DNA of 64,000 nucleotides from JBAXXL01 sp038206725 (GCA_038206725.1 JBBRAO010000013.1:1-64000), one strand, 5' to 3'; numbered from the stretch's first letter, positions 1 through 10,027 are shown. Translations and numbers: made by a program. Notes: generated by a model from the sequence alone, not told the origin.

Positions 1-460
1 TATTAGCAAATTGTCTTGGGAGAAACGAATTTTCATTTTCAGCCGCCAGCTCTTCACTCATCCGAATACTACCCAAAAAGCCGCCTTCTTCCTTACTGAC
101 TAGGTTAATCGTCGCGCCAAAGCTTTTTATAATGTTAATTCTTTCTTCGCTCATCCAATCGGGCATAAATATTACCACAGGATGACCTAATGCCCCGCCT
201 ATTGCCGAAAAAGAAATTCCCGTGTTACCGCTTGTGGCTTCTATAATAGTATCACCCTGTTTCAGTACCCCTTCATTATAAGCATTATAAAGTATGTGAT
301 AAGCCATTCTATCTTTTATGCTTCCTGTCATATTAAGGTTTTCGGATTTGGCATAGATAACGCGTTCTTCACCTTTATACCTGAATTTTATAGCGAGAAT
401 AGGAGTATTCCCGATCAAAGAGGCTAAACCTCTGACCTTTTTTATATTTTCTTTTTGCAT
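1..460 (-). CDS. Cysteine synthase family PLP enzyme (partial, 3' end outside window)
   Basis: About 153 N-terminal codons are visible, from an ATG at 460 down to the window edge. The reading has the cysteine synthase (CysK/CysM, fold-type II PLP) hallmarks: [12 protein letters not shown] near the start, the PLP-lysine segment [15 protein letters not shown], and the substrate loop [10 protein letters not shown], followed by [17 protein letters not shown]. The family makes cysteine from O-acetylserine (or a related acceptor) and sulfide in the cytoplasm; related enzymes make cystathionine. The gene starts 28 bp after the stop of the upstream class V aminotransferase, so the two are probably cotranscribed. 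The C-terminal part that would separate CysK from CysM or cystathionine beta-synthase is missing. Confidence 0.88.
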   Translation of the reverse strand, partial: MQKENIKKVRGLASLIGNTPILAIKFRYKGEERVIYAKSENLNMTGSIKDRMAYHILYNAYNEGVLKQGDTIIEATSGNTGISFSAIGGALGHPVVIFMPDWMSEERINIIKSFGATINLVSKEEGGFLGSIRMSEELAAENENSFLPRQFAN

Positions 461-488
461 ATTCTTGTATCTATTTTCTAAATGAAAT

Positions 489-1949
489 TTAAATTACAAA
501 CCATTTATCCAGTCTATCGACGACAATATTGGATTTCACTTTATGCTGGAATTCGTTTGTATGTGGGTTATAATCGTAGTCTTTTTCCCATTCTGTATGA
601 TTATCCGCAATCTGATTTATGCCGTCAATAATTGAAATCAATTCGTTGTCGGTCATTGTCGGATGCAGAGATAGCCTGACCCAGCCGGGTTTTTGGGATA
701 AATTACCCATATTTATTAAACTGGTAATTTGTTGCGATTTTTCATAGCTAACATCAAGTAAATAATGTCCGTAGGTGCCGGCGCAAGCGCAACCGCCCCG
801 AACCTGAACACCAAAGCGATCGTTTAATAATTTCACTATAAGGTTATAGTGAATATTCTCAATATAAAATGATATTATTCCAAGACGATCTTCTATATTA
901 TCAGCTAATATATGTAAATTTGGAATTTCGCGCATTTTTGGAAAAGCCAGCTTCAGTAATTCCTCTTCGCGTTTCTTTATATTTTCGGTACCCATTTTAT
1001 TTTTCAATTCTATTGCCAAAGCTATGCGAATAGCTTGTAAAAATCCGGGTGTCCCACCATCTTCTCGGGCTTCAATATCATCAATGTATTTATATTCGCC
1101 CCATCTATTTGTCCAATCAACTGTTCCACCGCCGGGTTGATCGGGTGTAGTATTATGGTAAAGATTAGAATCAAAAACTAAGACACCGGAAGTTCCCGGA
1201 CCACCTAAAAACTTATGTGGTGAGAACATCACCGCGTCGAGTTTTTCCATCGGATCCGCCGGATGCATATCAATATCTGTGTATGGAGCTGAAGCCGCAA
1301 AATCAATAAAGCATACACCACCGTATTGATGCATAATTTTTGCCATTTGATGATATGGGGTTCCCACACCTGTCACATTAGAACAAGCAGTAAACGAACC
1401 GATTTTCAGTGCTCTATCTTTATAAATTTCTAATTGCGCTTGTAATTCATCCAAATCTACTAATAAATTCTTGTTAGGTTTGAGTAAAACAACATCGGTG
1501 TTTGTTTCGAACCAAGATGTATGATTGGAATGATGCTCCATATGGGTAATAAAAACCACAGGCTTTTCATTCTCTTTTAAACAAGGCCCACCTGATATTC
1601 CAGCACAGAATTTAAGACCCAGCATTCGTTGAAATTTATTAATAACACCGGTCATACCCGAACCACAGGTTATTATAACATCGTCGGGTCCGGCATTCAC
1701 GTGTTGTTTTATCTTTTTCAGTGCCAAATGATATGCTTTTGTCATCATAGTACCGGTTTCACTGGTTTCTGTATGCGTGTTTGCTACGAACGGTCCTATT
1801 TCCTTGGATATTTTATCTTCAATTGGTTGATATAATCTACCACTTGCTATCCAATCGGCATAAAGAATTTTCATAGAGCCGTACGGCGATGTATAATGTT
1901 GGTCAATACCAATGATGTTTTGTCGAAATTGTTCGAAATATTTTTCCAT
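489..1949 (-). CDS. Class V aminotransferase / cysteine desulfurase-like protein
   Basis: The open frame begins at 2009, but I prefer the internal ATG at 1949 (MEKYFEQF), because the first 20 residues do not resemble the family. It is a fold-type I PLP enzyme: the His/Asp region [10 protein letters not shown] and the PLP lysine in [11 protein letters not shown] (residue 266 from position 2009) are clear. Where cysteine desulfurases carry the sulfur-accepting Cys, this protein has RGGCACAG with two cysteines (407 and 409). At about 485 aa it is longer than a typical IscS or SufS (about 400). Cysteine desulfurase activity is plausible, especially beside a cysteine synthase gene, but related class V enzymes act on other substrates. 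Confidence 0.8.
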   Translation of the reverse strand: MEKYFEQFRQNIIGIDQHYTSPYGSMKILYADWIASGRLYQPIEDKISKEIGPFVANTHTETSETGTMMTKAYHLALKKIKQHVNAGPDDVIITCGSGMTGVINKFQRMLGLKFCAGISGGPCLKENEKPVVFITHMEHHSNHTSWFETNTDVVLLKPNKNLLVDLDELQAQLEIYKDRALKIGSFTACSNVTGVGTPYHQMAKIMHQYGGVCFIDFAASAPYTDIDMHPADPMEKLDAVMFSPHKFLGGPGTSGVLVFDSNLYHNTTPDQPGGGTVDWTNRWGEYKYIDDIEAREDGGTPGFLQAIRIALAIELKNKMGTENIKKREEELLKLAFPKMREIPNLHILADNIEDRLGIISFYIENIHYNLIVKLLNDRFGVQVRGGCACAGTYGHYLLDVSYEKSQQITSLINMGNLSQKPGWVRLSLHPTMTDNELISIIDGINQIADNHTEWEKDYDYNPHTNEFQHKVKSNIVVDRLDKWFVI

Positions 1950-2164
1950 AGTTCTCTTAATCGGAGTTAATGTTCTTATTATATATTGATTTTCGTATAA
2001 ATAATTCAATAATAATTACTTTATATACTTTTTCATTATATTTTCAAAAAGCAAAATTATAAAAAGAATTTTACACAACAAAATATTCAACGTTTTTTAA
2101 GAAAATAAATGACATAAAAAAACCGGTAAATTGGTTTCAATTTTTATATTATATTCATATTTCG

Positions 2165-2172
2165 TAATTTTG
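2165..2172 (+). promoter_or_regulatory. Bacteroidota-type -7 element (TAATTTTG)
   Basis: TAATTTTG matches the TAnnTTTG -7 consensus of Bacteroidota housekeeping promoters. It lies 35 bp before the start of the HD phosphodiesterase gene. I see no convincing -33 TTG at the usual distance. Confidence 0.4.
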
Positions 2173-2207
2173 TTAATTAAATAAATTATAACAATATAAT
2201 TCTTAAA

Positions 2208-4367
2208 ATGAAAAGTCAACGAAAATTCAGATTTATTGACGAAGAAAAAAATACGTCAACAGCAAAAATATTAATATTAGTGTTATCTTTCATTATATCT
2301 GCCTTGTTTTTCGTTACTCGAAACGGTGGTGATACAGGTAACGCGTTAATTACGGCAATACAACCCGGCAAGGTTTGGAACAAAACTGACCTTAGGGCTG
2401 ATTATACTTTTCAAGTGCCTAAACGCGCCGATGAATTGGAACACGAAATTGACGAAGCGAAAGCTAACGTTTATCCGGTATATCGAATTGATGAAAATGC
2501 TCAAAATAAAGCAAATAATCAAGCTGAATTCCTTATCAGCACGATTAATCCTGAAACCGGCACTTCAAAAACATTACCCGAGTACTTAATAGCACCTATT
2601 GCTATGCTTCCTAAGCAAGAACGCGTGGTAGTGCTTAATTCCATAAATCGCTCGTTTGACAAATTTTTCGAGATTATTTATAATAACGGTCTTTCTGATA
2701 TATCTCTAAATCAATTTACTTACGATGTTGTAACCGTCAGTGTACCGCCAACTGATAACTATATATTAAAGAAAAAATTACTTTTTGATAAAGAATCGTT
2801 CAAAACAAAGTATGCTCAAATAATCATAAGTAACTATCGCAAGGATTTCGAAGCACTCTTTACTTATATCTCGGATAAAGTATATTTCCCAAATCTTATT
2901 TATGATGATGTTTTAACTGAAGAAGCCCGCCGAAATGCCGCTTCGGATGTTCCTAAAACGGACGAATTAATTAAAAAGAATTCTATCATTATCGCTCAAG
3001 GACAGACAATTGATGATAATAAAAATTACGTCTTATCTATTTATTTCAAAACTTCGAGCAATGAGTCAATCAGTGGTTCGCGTGTTCTTTCGGCTTTGGG
3101 AAATATAGTTCACTCTTCGGTATTAGTAATACTTATATTAATGTATGTTTTTATTATGAGGAAAGATATTTGGGTAAGTACATCCAAAGTATCTCTCATT
3201 TTCCTTTGTATGATAGCTAATTTATTCCTTGCCTGGTTGACGATGAAAATAGAAACGCCTTGGCCCCTTGAATATATTATCGTCCTGCCCGCGTTCATAT
3301 TGCTATTGGCATTAACCATCGATACTCGAATAGCAATACTTTTTGCATTAGTGGCGTCGCTTCAGATAGCAGGTGTTAGGAACAATGACTATATCATTGG
3401 TGCGACATATATCATTGCAACCGGAGTAACAGCCTATACCGTTAGAAAAGTTACTAACCGTTCGCAGGTTCTGCAAACGATTATTATTATTTTAATAGGA
3501 TTTCTTATACCAATATTGTTTTTCGGGATAGAAACCAATTCGACGATGGATAAACTTCTTGGAAGGATTGCTATCGCATCGATAAATTCGATTATATCAC
3601 CGATGTTGACTATTGGGTTATTGATAATTATTGAACGATCAAAAATAATGAAAAGTATGAATCTACATTTTAATCTCAAGGATTATGATAAACTAGACCA
3701 TCCTTTATTAAGATTACTAAATGAAAAAGCCCCCGGAACTTTTCAACACTGCCTGAGTGTAGCCAATTTATGTGAGATATGCGCTTTGGAAATCGAAGCC
3801 AACCCGGTGTTAGTACGTGTCGGAGCGCTTTATCACGATATCGGGAAAATGAATAATCCCAAATATTTTACAGAAAATCAAAGCGATGGTATTAATCCAC
3901 ACGACACCATTTCCTCAAATAGAAGTGTTCATATCATTAAAGGTCACGTTTTAGAAGGATTGAAATTAGCAGAAGAATACAACTTACCGGATTATATTTC
4001 AGCTTTTATCCCATCGCATCACGGAACTACATTAATTAAGCATTTCTACGCCAAAGCATTAGAAGAAGATGACACTATAAATGAAAAAGAATTTCGCTAT
4101 AATGGAGCCAAACCGAAAACCAAGGAACAAGTTATCTTGATGATTTGCGACTCTTCCGAAGCAATTTCGCGAGTTTCCGGTTTGTCGGAAACCGAAATAA
4201 AAAAAATGGTGATAAATAGTGTCCACGATAAACTTGTGGATGGCCAATTTGACGAAAGTAACATCACAATTAATGATCTAAAAAAAATCGAGAACGTAAT
4301 CACTCTAAGTATATCAGGTACAAGTCATTACAGAACGAAATACAAAGAAATACCAAATAAATTATAA
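2208..4367 (+). CDS. 7TM-HD membrane phosphodiesterase, PgpH family
   Basis: This 719-aa protein has the PgpH layout: a short cytoplasmic N-terminus, one membrane segment (about 20-40), a long extracytoplasmic domain (about 45-290), a run of membrane helices (about 295-480) and a C-terminal cytoplasmic HD domain. The HD domain shows HPLLRLLNEKAPGTFQH, then the metal pair H543-D544 in GALYHDIGKM, then FIPSHHGT. Family members such as Listeria PgpH hydrolyse cyclic di-AMP. The reaction here is inferred from the family; no c-di-AMP cyclase is visible in the window. The next gene, an ECF sigma factor, starts about 90 bp later and may have its own promoter. Confidence 0.88.
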   Translation: MKSQRKFRFIDEEKNTSTAKILILVLSFIISALFFVTRNGGDTGNALITAIQPGKVWNKTDLRADYTFQVPKRADELEHEIDEAKANVYPVYRIDENAQNKANNQAEFLISTINPETGTSKTLPEYLIAPIAMLPKQERVVVLNSINRSFDKFFEIIYNNGLSDISLNQFTYDVVTVSVPPTDNYILKKKLLFDKESFKTKYAQIIISNYRKDFEALFTYISDKVYFPNLIYDDVLTEEARRNAASDVPKTDELIKKNSIIIAQGQTIDDNKNYVLSIYFKTSSNESISGSRVLSALGNIVHSSVLVILILMYVFIMRKDIWVSTSKVSLIFLCMIANLFLAWLTMKIETPWPLEYIIVLPAFILLLALTIDTRIAILFALVASLQIAGVRNNDYIIGATYIIATGVTAYTVRKVTNRSQVLQTIIIILIGFLIPILFFGIETNSTMDKLLGRIAIASINSIISPMLTIGLLIIIERSKIMKSMNLHFNLKDYDKLDHPLLRLLNEKAPGTFQHCLSVANLCEICALEIEANPVLVRVGALYHDIGKMNNPKYFTENQSDGINPHDTISSNRSVHIIKGHVLEGLKLAEEYNLPDYISAFIPSHHGTTLIKHFYAKALEEDDTINEKEFRYNGAKPKTKEQVILMICDSSEAISRVSGLSETEIKKMVINSVHDKLVDGQFDESNITINDLKKIENVITLSISGTSHYRTKYKEIPNKL

Positions 4368-4454
4368 AAAATATTGCAAAAAAGTGAAAATAAATGAACT
4401 TTTTTTCAACACGAGAGAAAGAAATGGACTTCTCAGTTGTCTATACTAATGTAA

Positions 4455-5015
4455 ATGTACAATTTTATGAAAAATGATGAAAATAAAAATATAAATCTAA
4501 TTAAAGACTTGCAAAGCAAAGACAAAGCTAAATCAAGGAAGGCTTTCGATGAAATTTATAACACATATTCCAGTTTAGTATTAAAAATTTGCAACATTGA
4601 ATTAAAATATAGTTATTTGGCAGAAGATGTATTTCAGAACACTTTCGTTCAATTTTACGAAAATATCTCGCAATTAAAAGAATTAAAAAATATCAGGAAT
4701 CTACTGATTACAATTGCACGAAATAGTTGTAAAAATGAACTGAAAAGATCAAAGACGCTTAGCTTGGAAGATAGCGAACTTGAGATTGAAGACAAAGAAT
4801 ACGACAGATTCCAAAAAAGTGAGTTGGTTGACAAAGCCATTGCCGGATTAGATGAGATATACAGAGAACCACTAATGTTAAAAGAAATATGTGGTATGAC
4901 ATACAAAGAGATTTGTTTAAAGTTAAATTTAACTGAAGAACAATTAACAATGAGATTATACAGAGCAAAAAAAGCTCTAGCAAAAGTGTTAGAACCGATA
5001 TTAAAAGAAATTTAG
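4455..5015 (+). CDS. ECF-type RNA polymerase sigma factor
   Basis: This 186-aa protein has sigma region 2 (about 30-100, with AEDVFQNTFVQFYENI and NIRNLLITIARNSCKNELKR) and region 4 (about 125-180, with GLDEIYREPLMLKEICGMTYKEICLKL and a helix-turn-helix ending MRLYRAKKALAKVL). A second Met four codons in (MKNDENKN) is an equally good start. The stop is 21 bp before the next gene, which looks like its anti-sigma factor, so the pair forms a regulatory operon. The signal it responds to is not known from its own sequence. Confidence 0.9.
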   Translation: MYNFMKNDENKNINLIKDLQSKDKAKSRKAFDEIYNTYSSLVLKICNIELKYSYLAEDVFQNTFVQFYENISQLKELKNIRNLLITIARNSCKNELKRSKTLSLEDSELEIEDKEYDRFQKSELVDKAIAGLDEIYREPLMLKEICGMTYKEICLKLNLTEEQLTMRLYRAKKALAKVLEPILKEI

Positions 5016-5036
5016 AAAGAAAATAGGCAAAAATAG

Positions 5037-6323
5037 ATGACAGAAAATTATTATATGGAAATTCAAGAAAAAATAAGCAGGCTGTTCGACGGGGAACTCG
5101 ACGACAAGCAAGCTGAAGGGCTCTTGAATGAAGTAGCTGAAAACAGCGAGTTGCAAGCTCTATACTTAGAGCAGAAGACTTTGCACAGCTATATGCAAAA
5201 TCCATATATGCCTGAAACAACAGGTTTAAAAGACGGTATCCTATCAAAAATAAAACTCGACACGACTTCGGTTAGAAATTATCAAATCAAAAAATATGTT
5301 TTAAGATCAACTATGGCGGGATTATTCTTGTTGGCGTTTGGCGGAGCATTTCTCTGGTTCAATGGTAATAGAATTGCTTATACCGGCACAAACTCGAATG
5401 GCATTCAAAATACGTCAGGTATTAATAGCACAAACAAAAGCGATAATACCGAGGGCAACAATAATTTTGAATCTAAACGCAGAATTCCGGTTGTTTCGCA
5501 AGCTAATTTGGATACAAAAAACAACAACAGTATAGCTGAATCGCAGAAATCATCGAACCGCAAGACCAAAATCAGTTCCGGTTCAAGAAAAAACTATTTG
5601 GCTAATAACACAAACATAAATACTGAATTATCTTCTGAAAGTAAAAGTGTAATTAACTCCGAATTATCGGAAAATACTACTAACAATTTGGGAACAGAGA
5701 TACCAGAAAGGAATCTTCTTTCTTATTCGAATTTGTTTTCAGATACTCGCGTCGCTTTGGAACAAAATATTTCACTACCTAAATATTATTTAAACCCTGT
5801 TTATAATTATAAGACGGCATTGATTCTTGATAGATTAAACCTCCAATTCAATTGGTACGGTTTGTCGAAAAGTGCTCCATACTTCAAGCCGGCTAATTCG
5901 AAAACAGGAATTTTAAATGATTTCTCGTTATTCTTGACCTACGATTTAACTGAAAATACCTCAGTTGGCGTATCATTCGGTTACGATAACTTCCTAATGC
6001 AATATGAAGGATGGGAAGGGAACACTAAGTTCCGCTACAGTCAAGAATACTCAACACCTTGGATTGGTTGCAACATTAATTATAGATTCGAACCGATTTT
6101 TACATTTGCTGATTTTTATGAAGTATCGCCTTTTGTCCAACTGAATACTGCTTATGCCAATGTCGGCGTCTATACACAGGCTTCAGTTGGAATAGAACTG
6201 GGTGTTTCAGCAAACACTTCGATACTTGCCGGGTTTAACAGCGGATGGCTCTTCTACAAATATGAAAACTATGAATTCACGAATAAGAATGGTTTAAGTA
6301 TAGGATTGAAATACGGTTTTTAA
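5037..6323 (+). CDS. Putative envelope-spanning anti-sigma factor with C-terminal outer-membrane barrel
   Basis: The 428-aa protein follows the ECF sigma gene. Residues 10-75 resemble an anti-sigma N-terminal domain (ISRLFDGELDDKQAEGLLNE, then ENSELQALYLEQ); there is no zinc-binding HxxxCxxC motif. One membrane helix lies at about 90-109. Residues 110-225 form an Asn/Ser-rich low-complexity stretch. Residues 262-428 read as about eight amphipathic strands with aromatic girdles, ending GLSIGLKYGF, which looks like a BAM beta-signal with terminal Phe. I infer cytoplasm, inner membrane, periplasmic linker and outer-membrane barrel in one chain. An alternative is a soluble periplasmic beta domain. 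Two hairpins follow the stop. Confidence 0.75.
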   Translation: MTENYYMEIQEKISRLFDGELDDKQAEGLLNEVAENSELQALYLEQKTLHSYMQNPYMPETTGLKDGILSKIKLDTTSVRNYQIKKYVLRSTMAGLFLLAFGGAFLWFNGNRIAYTGTNSNGIQNTSGINSTNKSDNTEGNNNFESKRRIPVVSQANLDTKNNNSIAESQKSSNRKTKISSGSRKNYLANNTNINTELSSESKSVINSELSENTTNNLGTEIPERNLLSYSNLFSDTRVALEQNISLPKYYLNPVYNYKTALILDRLNLQFNWYGLSKSAPYFKPANSKTGILNDFSLFLTYDLTENTSVGVSFGYDNFLMQYEGWEGNTKFRYSQEYSTPWIGCNINYRFEPIFTFADFYEVSPFVQLNTAYANVGVYTQASVGIELGVSANTSILAGFNSGWLFYKYENYEFTNKNGLSIGLKYGF

Positions 6324-6340
6324 CGTTAGGTGAAAAAAAT

Positions 6341-6389
6341 ATTGGAGTGGAACTCCAATGATGACCCGTTCAACGAACGGGTTTTTTTT
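6341..6389 (+). terminator. Double hairpin, rho-independent terminator
   Basis: A perfect 8-bp stem (ATTGGAGT/ACTCCAAT, loop of 3) at 6341-6359 is followed by a second 8-bp stem (ACCCGTTC/GAACGGGT, loop AAC) at 6364-6382 and a run of T to 6389. It ends the sigma/anti-sigma operon. The convergent methyltransferase gene finishes at 6388, inside the T run. Confidence 0.85.
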
Positions 6390-6849
6390 ATTTACTTTTT
6401 TCTAAACTTAATAAGTATTCTTTGCGCCAAATTCCTCCACCGTAACCGCCCATTGAACCATCGGATTTAACAACTCTATGGCAAGGTACAATTATTACTA
6501 TTGGGTTGTGGTGATTCGCGTTACCAACTGCGCGCCAACCATTTTCACAATTTACAGCATTAGCCACATCAAGGTAAGTTGCCTGCTCTCCATAGGGAAT
6601 GTTGCATAGCTCCACCCAGACCTTCACTCTAAAATCTGTTCCTTTCAAATCTAACGGAAGATCGAAAAGTTTGCGATTTCCCGCGAAGTATTGGTCTAAT
6701 TGATTAATAACCTCACCCGTTAATTTGCCGGGAATGATATGGTAATTAATAAGTTCGTCGTCAACGAATTCCACACGAGTAACTTTATCGTTTTCCGTGT
6801 GTATATATAGATTACCTATTGGCGAATGGTAGAAATCTGAAGTAGTCAT
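6388..6849 (-). CDS. ogt: Methylated-DNA--protein-cysteine methyltransferase (Ogt/MGMT)
   Basis: Suicide DNA repair protein that moves the alkyl group from O6-alkylguanine to its own cysteine. The active-site motif IVPCHRVV and the helix-turn-helix segment VANAVNCENGWRAVGNANHHNP are intact. The open frame extends to 6903, but the extra 18 residues are hydrophobic and unlike the family, so I chose the ATG at 6849 (MTTSDFYHSPIGNLYI). The resulting 153 aa is the normal length for a one-domain Ogt. It is transcribed convergently with the anti-sigma gene and divergently from the next gene. Confidence 0.92.
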   Translation of the reverse strand: MTTSDFYHSPIGNLYIHTENDKVTRVEFVDDELINYHIIPGKLTGEVINQLDQYFAGNRKLFDLPLDLKGTDFRVKVWVELCNIPYGEQATYLDVANAVNCENGWRAVGNANHHNPIVIIVPCHRVVKSDGSMGGYGGGIWRKEYLLSLEKSK

Positions 6850-6916
6850 AATAAAAAATTTAAAATTGTTATAAACGTCAAGTAAAAATACAAATAAATT
6901 CAAAATAAATAGTTAT

Positions 6917-9900
6917 ATGAAAAAAATAATAATACTCATAATTGTATTAATACCATTGCAGTTATTTGCTCAATTTGGTAAAAATAAAGTTCAATACGAA
7001 GAATTCAAATGGAAATACATTCAATCATCGCATTTCGATATTTATTATAACGAAGGTTCAAAGCATCTTGCCGAATATGCGGCTGTAACCGCTGAGCGTG
7101 CTTTGGTTGATGTTGATAAGCTTTTAAACTACACACCCGAAGGCAGAACCGCATTAATCGTCTATAATAGCCACAACGAATTCCAGCAAACCAATGTGGT
7201 CGGTTCGTTCTTGAGTGAAGGTATTGGCGGTGCTACAGAATTAATGAAAAACAGAATTATCCTTCCTTTTCAGGGCGATTACCAAATTTTCAACCACGTT
7301 ATCCGCCACGAAATGGTGCATTCAGTTTTGAACTTTATGTATTATGGTGGTACTTACTCTACTGCTATAAGTGTGGGGCTGGATTTAGAATTTCCTCTAT
7401 GGATGAATGAAGGATTAGCAGAATATACAAGCCGCGGTGGAATGGATAATGAAACCGATATGTATATGCGCGATTTGGCAATGTTGGGCGATATACCAAG
7501 TTTGAAACAACTTTACGGATATATGGCATATCGTGGTGGACAAACATTCTATTGGTATGTAGCTCAAAAATACGGTGAAGAAAAAATCAGCGATTTGCTC
7601 ACTGCTCTGAAATCCCTAAGAAGATTAGACGACGCCTTTGAAGCGGTATTCCATAAAAACGTTGAAGACTTTTCCGAAGAATGGCAATCTGATATAAAGA
7701 AAAGATACTGGCCCGATTTGGAAAAATATACCGAACCAAAAGACTTTTCGATGCGACTGACGAATCAAAAAAAAGACCATACATATTATAATTCATCACC
7801 TTCTATTTCTCCTGACGGTGAAAAAATGGCTTATATTTCAGCACCGGACGGTATTTTTGCAATTTACACAAAGAAAATTGATGATAAAAAACCCGGGAAA
7901 AAACTTATTTCCTCGATGCGCAGAAGTGATTTTGAAGATTTGAATATGCTCACTCCGGGAATATCGTGGAATCCTGATGGCACGAAATTAGCCGTTTCAG
8001 CAAAATCGGGTGGTGAAGATGGTGTATTTATAGTAGAAGAAAAGACGAGAGATTATACAAAACTAACTTGGAATTTGAAATCAATTGCATCCGTGCATTG
8101 GTCGCCCGATGGTAACAAACTAGCTTTTATCGCTTCAGTGAATAATTGTGCGGATTTATATGTATATGACTTCAAAACTAAAGACTTAATCAATCTAACG
8201 GAAGATGTTTTCACTGATAGAGATCCGGTTTGGGCAGGGGATAGTAAAAACATTTACTTCATATCCGATAGAACGATATATACAACTCCGGCTATAATTC
8301 CTAAAAATTTCAAAATGTCCGATTATAACGTTTATCAATCCGATATTTATAAAATAGATATTGCCACAAGTGTAATAACCCGCATAACCGAAACACCAGA
8401 AGAATTCAAAACTTCGCTTGCAGTAGCATCCGACGCTAATAAAATTATATACGTGTCAAACAAAAACGGAATTGGCAATCTTTATGAATGTGATTTGGCA
8501 AATAGTAGCACACGCCCTTTGACAAACTCTATCACAGGCATTACCCAAATATCGCTGTCTAAAGACGCTACAAAACTACTTTTTTCAGCGCAAACCGACG
8601 GTGGATTCGATCTTTTTATGCTGCGTCATCCATTAGAGATGAAGCAAGATAAACAAGAATTGCCGCTTACAGAATTAATCGAGCAAAATAACAAAAAAGA
8701 ACAACTCAAAAATCAAATATCAAATGAAAAGCAAAGCTCCGACACTTCAAAACCGCTTGAGGGATACGGGGATTTTCAAATTGATTTGTCGCGTCAGGAA
8801 GTTGTAAAACCCAATCCTCGAGCAAAAGCACCACAAAATCAGGTAAATCAAAGTCTGGTTATAGCTCCGCCGGAATCACTCATCGACGGTGAATTCATAG
8901 AAAATGACTATAAAATTATATTTACTCCTGATTTCATATCGGGAAACCCAGGTTACAGTACTTATTATGGAGCTCAAGGTATCGCTCAAATGCTTTTTTC
9001 CGATAAAATGGGCGATCACCAAATATTTGTTCAGGCGAATCTTTACAGAGATTTGAAGAGCAGTACTATTTTCTTGGGTTATAATTATCTGCCGAAAATA
9101 ATTGATTGGCAGTTTTCAGCATATCACATAGCCGGTTATGTATCGGGGTACCAACCTGAAAACGTAGAAGCATTAACCGGTTATACCATAAGCGGTTATA
9201 GATATAGAAATATTGGCGTGGGGGCTTTAGCAAGTTATCCGGTGAGTTTGTTTCAACGATATGAAGCAGGTGCCGATGCTATGCTTCTGACAAAAGAAAA
9301 TGTTTATTTTGCTCAGTATGAGCCATCAACATATAAGTTTCTTGTTGTTCCAAAAGCTAAAATGGTTTTCGATAATACATTATGGAGTAATTTCGGTCCC
9401 GTAAGAGGTTTGCGTTATTTTGTCGAAGTGAAGGGATCTCCTGTAATCGGCGGCAAAGGTGTTGGCTTTGCTTCAATTGGAACCGATATTCGATATTATC
9501 AACCTATTATTCGAGATTTAACCCTTGCGCTCAGAGGGTCGGCAAAAGGAAGCTTTGGTACTAACCCTCAGAAATATTTTATTGGTGGTCAAGAGAATTG
9601 GATAAACGCAAGATTCAAAAACCAACTTTTACCTTTCGCCCAACCGGAAGATTTCGCTTTAATGGAATTTCAAACTCCGCTGAGAGGGTGGTCGACTGCT
9701 GAAGCTCAAGGTTCGAAATTCTTTATGGTTAACGCCGAACTCCGCTATCCTTTTTTAACGGCGCTTTTCGCAGGCGATACACCGTTTTTTGTCAAAGGTA
9801 TTGAAGCCGTTGTATTCAGTGATTTGGGTTCCGCGTTCGACGACAAATTTGTTTATTCACATTACGATAAATATGGTGTTGAGCAGATAGATTTGTTATG

Positions 9901-10027
9901 GTCAGCGGGATTTGGGGTTCGCACTTACATTTTCGGACTGCCGATTAAATTCGATGTCGCTTGGATGAAACAAATTAGCGGTTGGTCATCGCCAGCGTAT
10001 CTTTGGTCTTTAGGATTTGATTTCTAA
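6917..10027 (+). CDS. Secreted gluzincin-like peptidase with PD40 repeats and surface-antigen barrel
   Basis: The 1036-aa protein starts with a signal peptide (1-18). An MA-clan peptidase-like domain follows, with HEMVH at 131-135 and NEGLAEY at 164-170 giving the third zinc ligand. A middle section carries TolB/PD40-type propeller blades (SPDGEKMAYIS, NPDGTKLAVSA, SPDGNKLAFIA). A Gln/Asn/Lys-rich linker spans about 570-650. The last 380 residues look like an outer-membrane beta-barrel of the surface antigen (BamA C-terminal) type, ending in LWSLGFDF with terminal Phe. The inference is a protease-propeller module held on an outer-membrane barrel. The substrate is unknown. Related proteins are recurrent in the FCB group. 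Confidence 0.8.
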   Translation: MKKIIILIIVLIPLQLFAQFGKNKVQYEEFKWKYIQSSHFDIYYNEGSKHLAEYAAVTAERALVDVDKLLNYTPEGRTALIVYNSHNEFQQTNVVGSFLSEGIGGATELMKNRIILPFQGDYQIFNHVIRHEMVHSVLNFMYYGGTYSTAISVGLDLEFPLWMNEGLAEYTSRGGMDNETDMYMRDLAMLGDIPSLKQLYGYMAYRGGQTFYWYVAQKYGEEKISDLLTALKSLRRLDDAFEAVFHKNVEDFSEEWQSDIKKRYWPDLEKYTEPKDFSMRLTNQKKDHTYYNSSPSISPDGEKMAYISAPDGIFAIYTKKIDDKKPGKKLISSMRRSDFEDLNMLTPGISWNPDGTKLAVSAKSGGEDGVFIVEEKTRDYTKLTWNLKSIASVHWSPDGNKLAFIASVNNCADLYVYDFKTKDLINLTEDVFTDRDPVWAGDSKNIYFISDRTIYTTPAIIPKNFKMSDYNVYQSDIYKIDIATSVITRITETPEEFKTSLAVASDANKIIYVSNKNGIGNLYECDLANSSTRPLTNSITGITQISLSKDATKLLFSAQTDGGFDLFMLRHPLEMKQDKQELPLTELIEQNNKKEQLKNQISNEKQSSDTSKPLEGYGDFQIDLSRQEVVKPNPRAKAPQNQVNQSLVIAPPESLIDGEFIENDYKIIFTPDFISGNPGYSTYYGAQGIAQMLFSDKMGDHQIFVQANLYRDLKSSTIFLGYNYLPKIIDWQFSAYHIAGYVSGYQPENVEALTGYTISGYRYRNIGVGALASYPVSLFQRYEAGADAMLLTKENVYFAQYEPSTYKFLVVPKAKMVFDNTLWSNFGPVRGLRYFVEVKGSPVIGGKGVGFASIGTDIRYYQPIIRDLTLALRGSAKGSFGTNPQKYFIGGQENWINARFKNQLLPFAQPEDFALMEFQTPLRGWSTAEAQGSKFFMVNAELRYPFLTALFAGDTPFFVKGIEAVVFSDLGSAFDDKFVYSHYDKYGVEQIDLLWSAGFGVRTYIFGLPIKFDVAWMKQISGWSSPAYLWSLGFDF

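Noticed and set aside
4759..5247. 162-aa frame antisense to the sigma and anti-sigma genes
   Set aside because: Composition is low-quality (Leu/Ser-rich), it has no motif, and both genes on the other strand are convincing.
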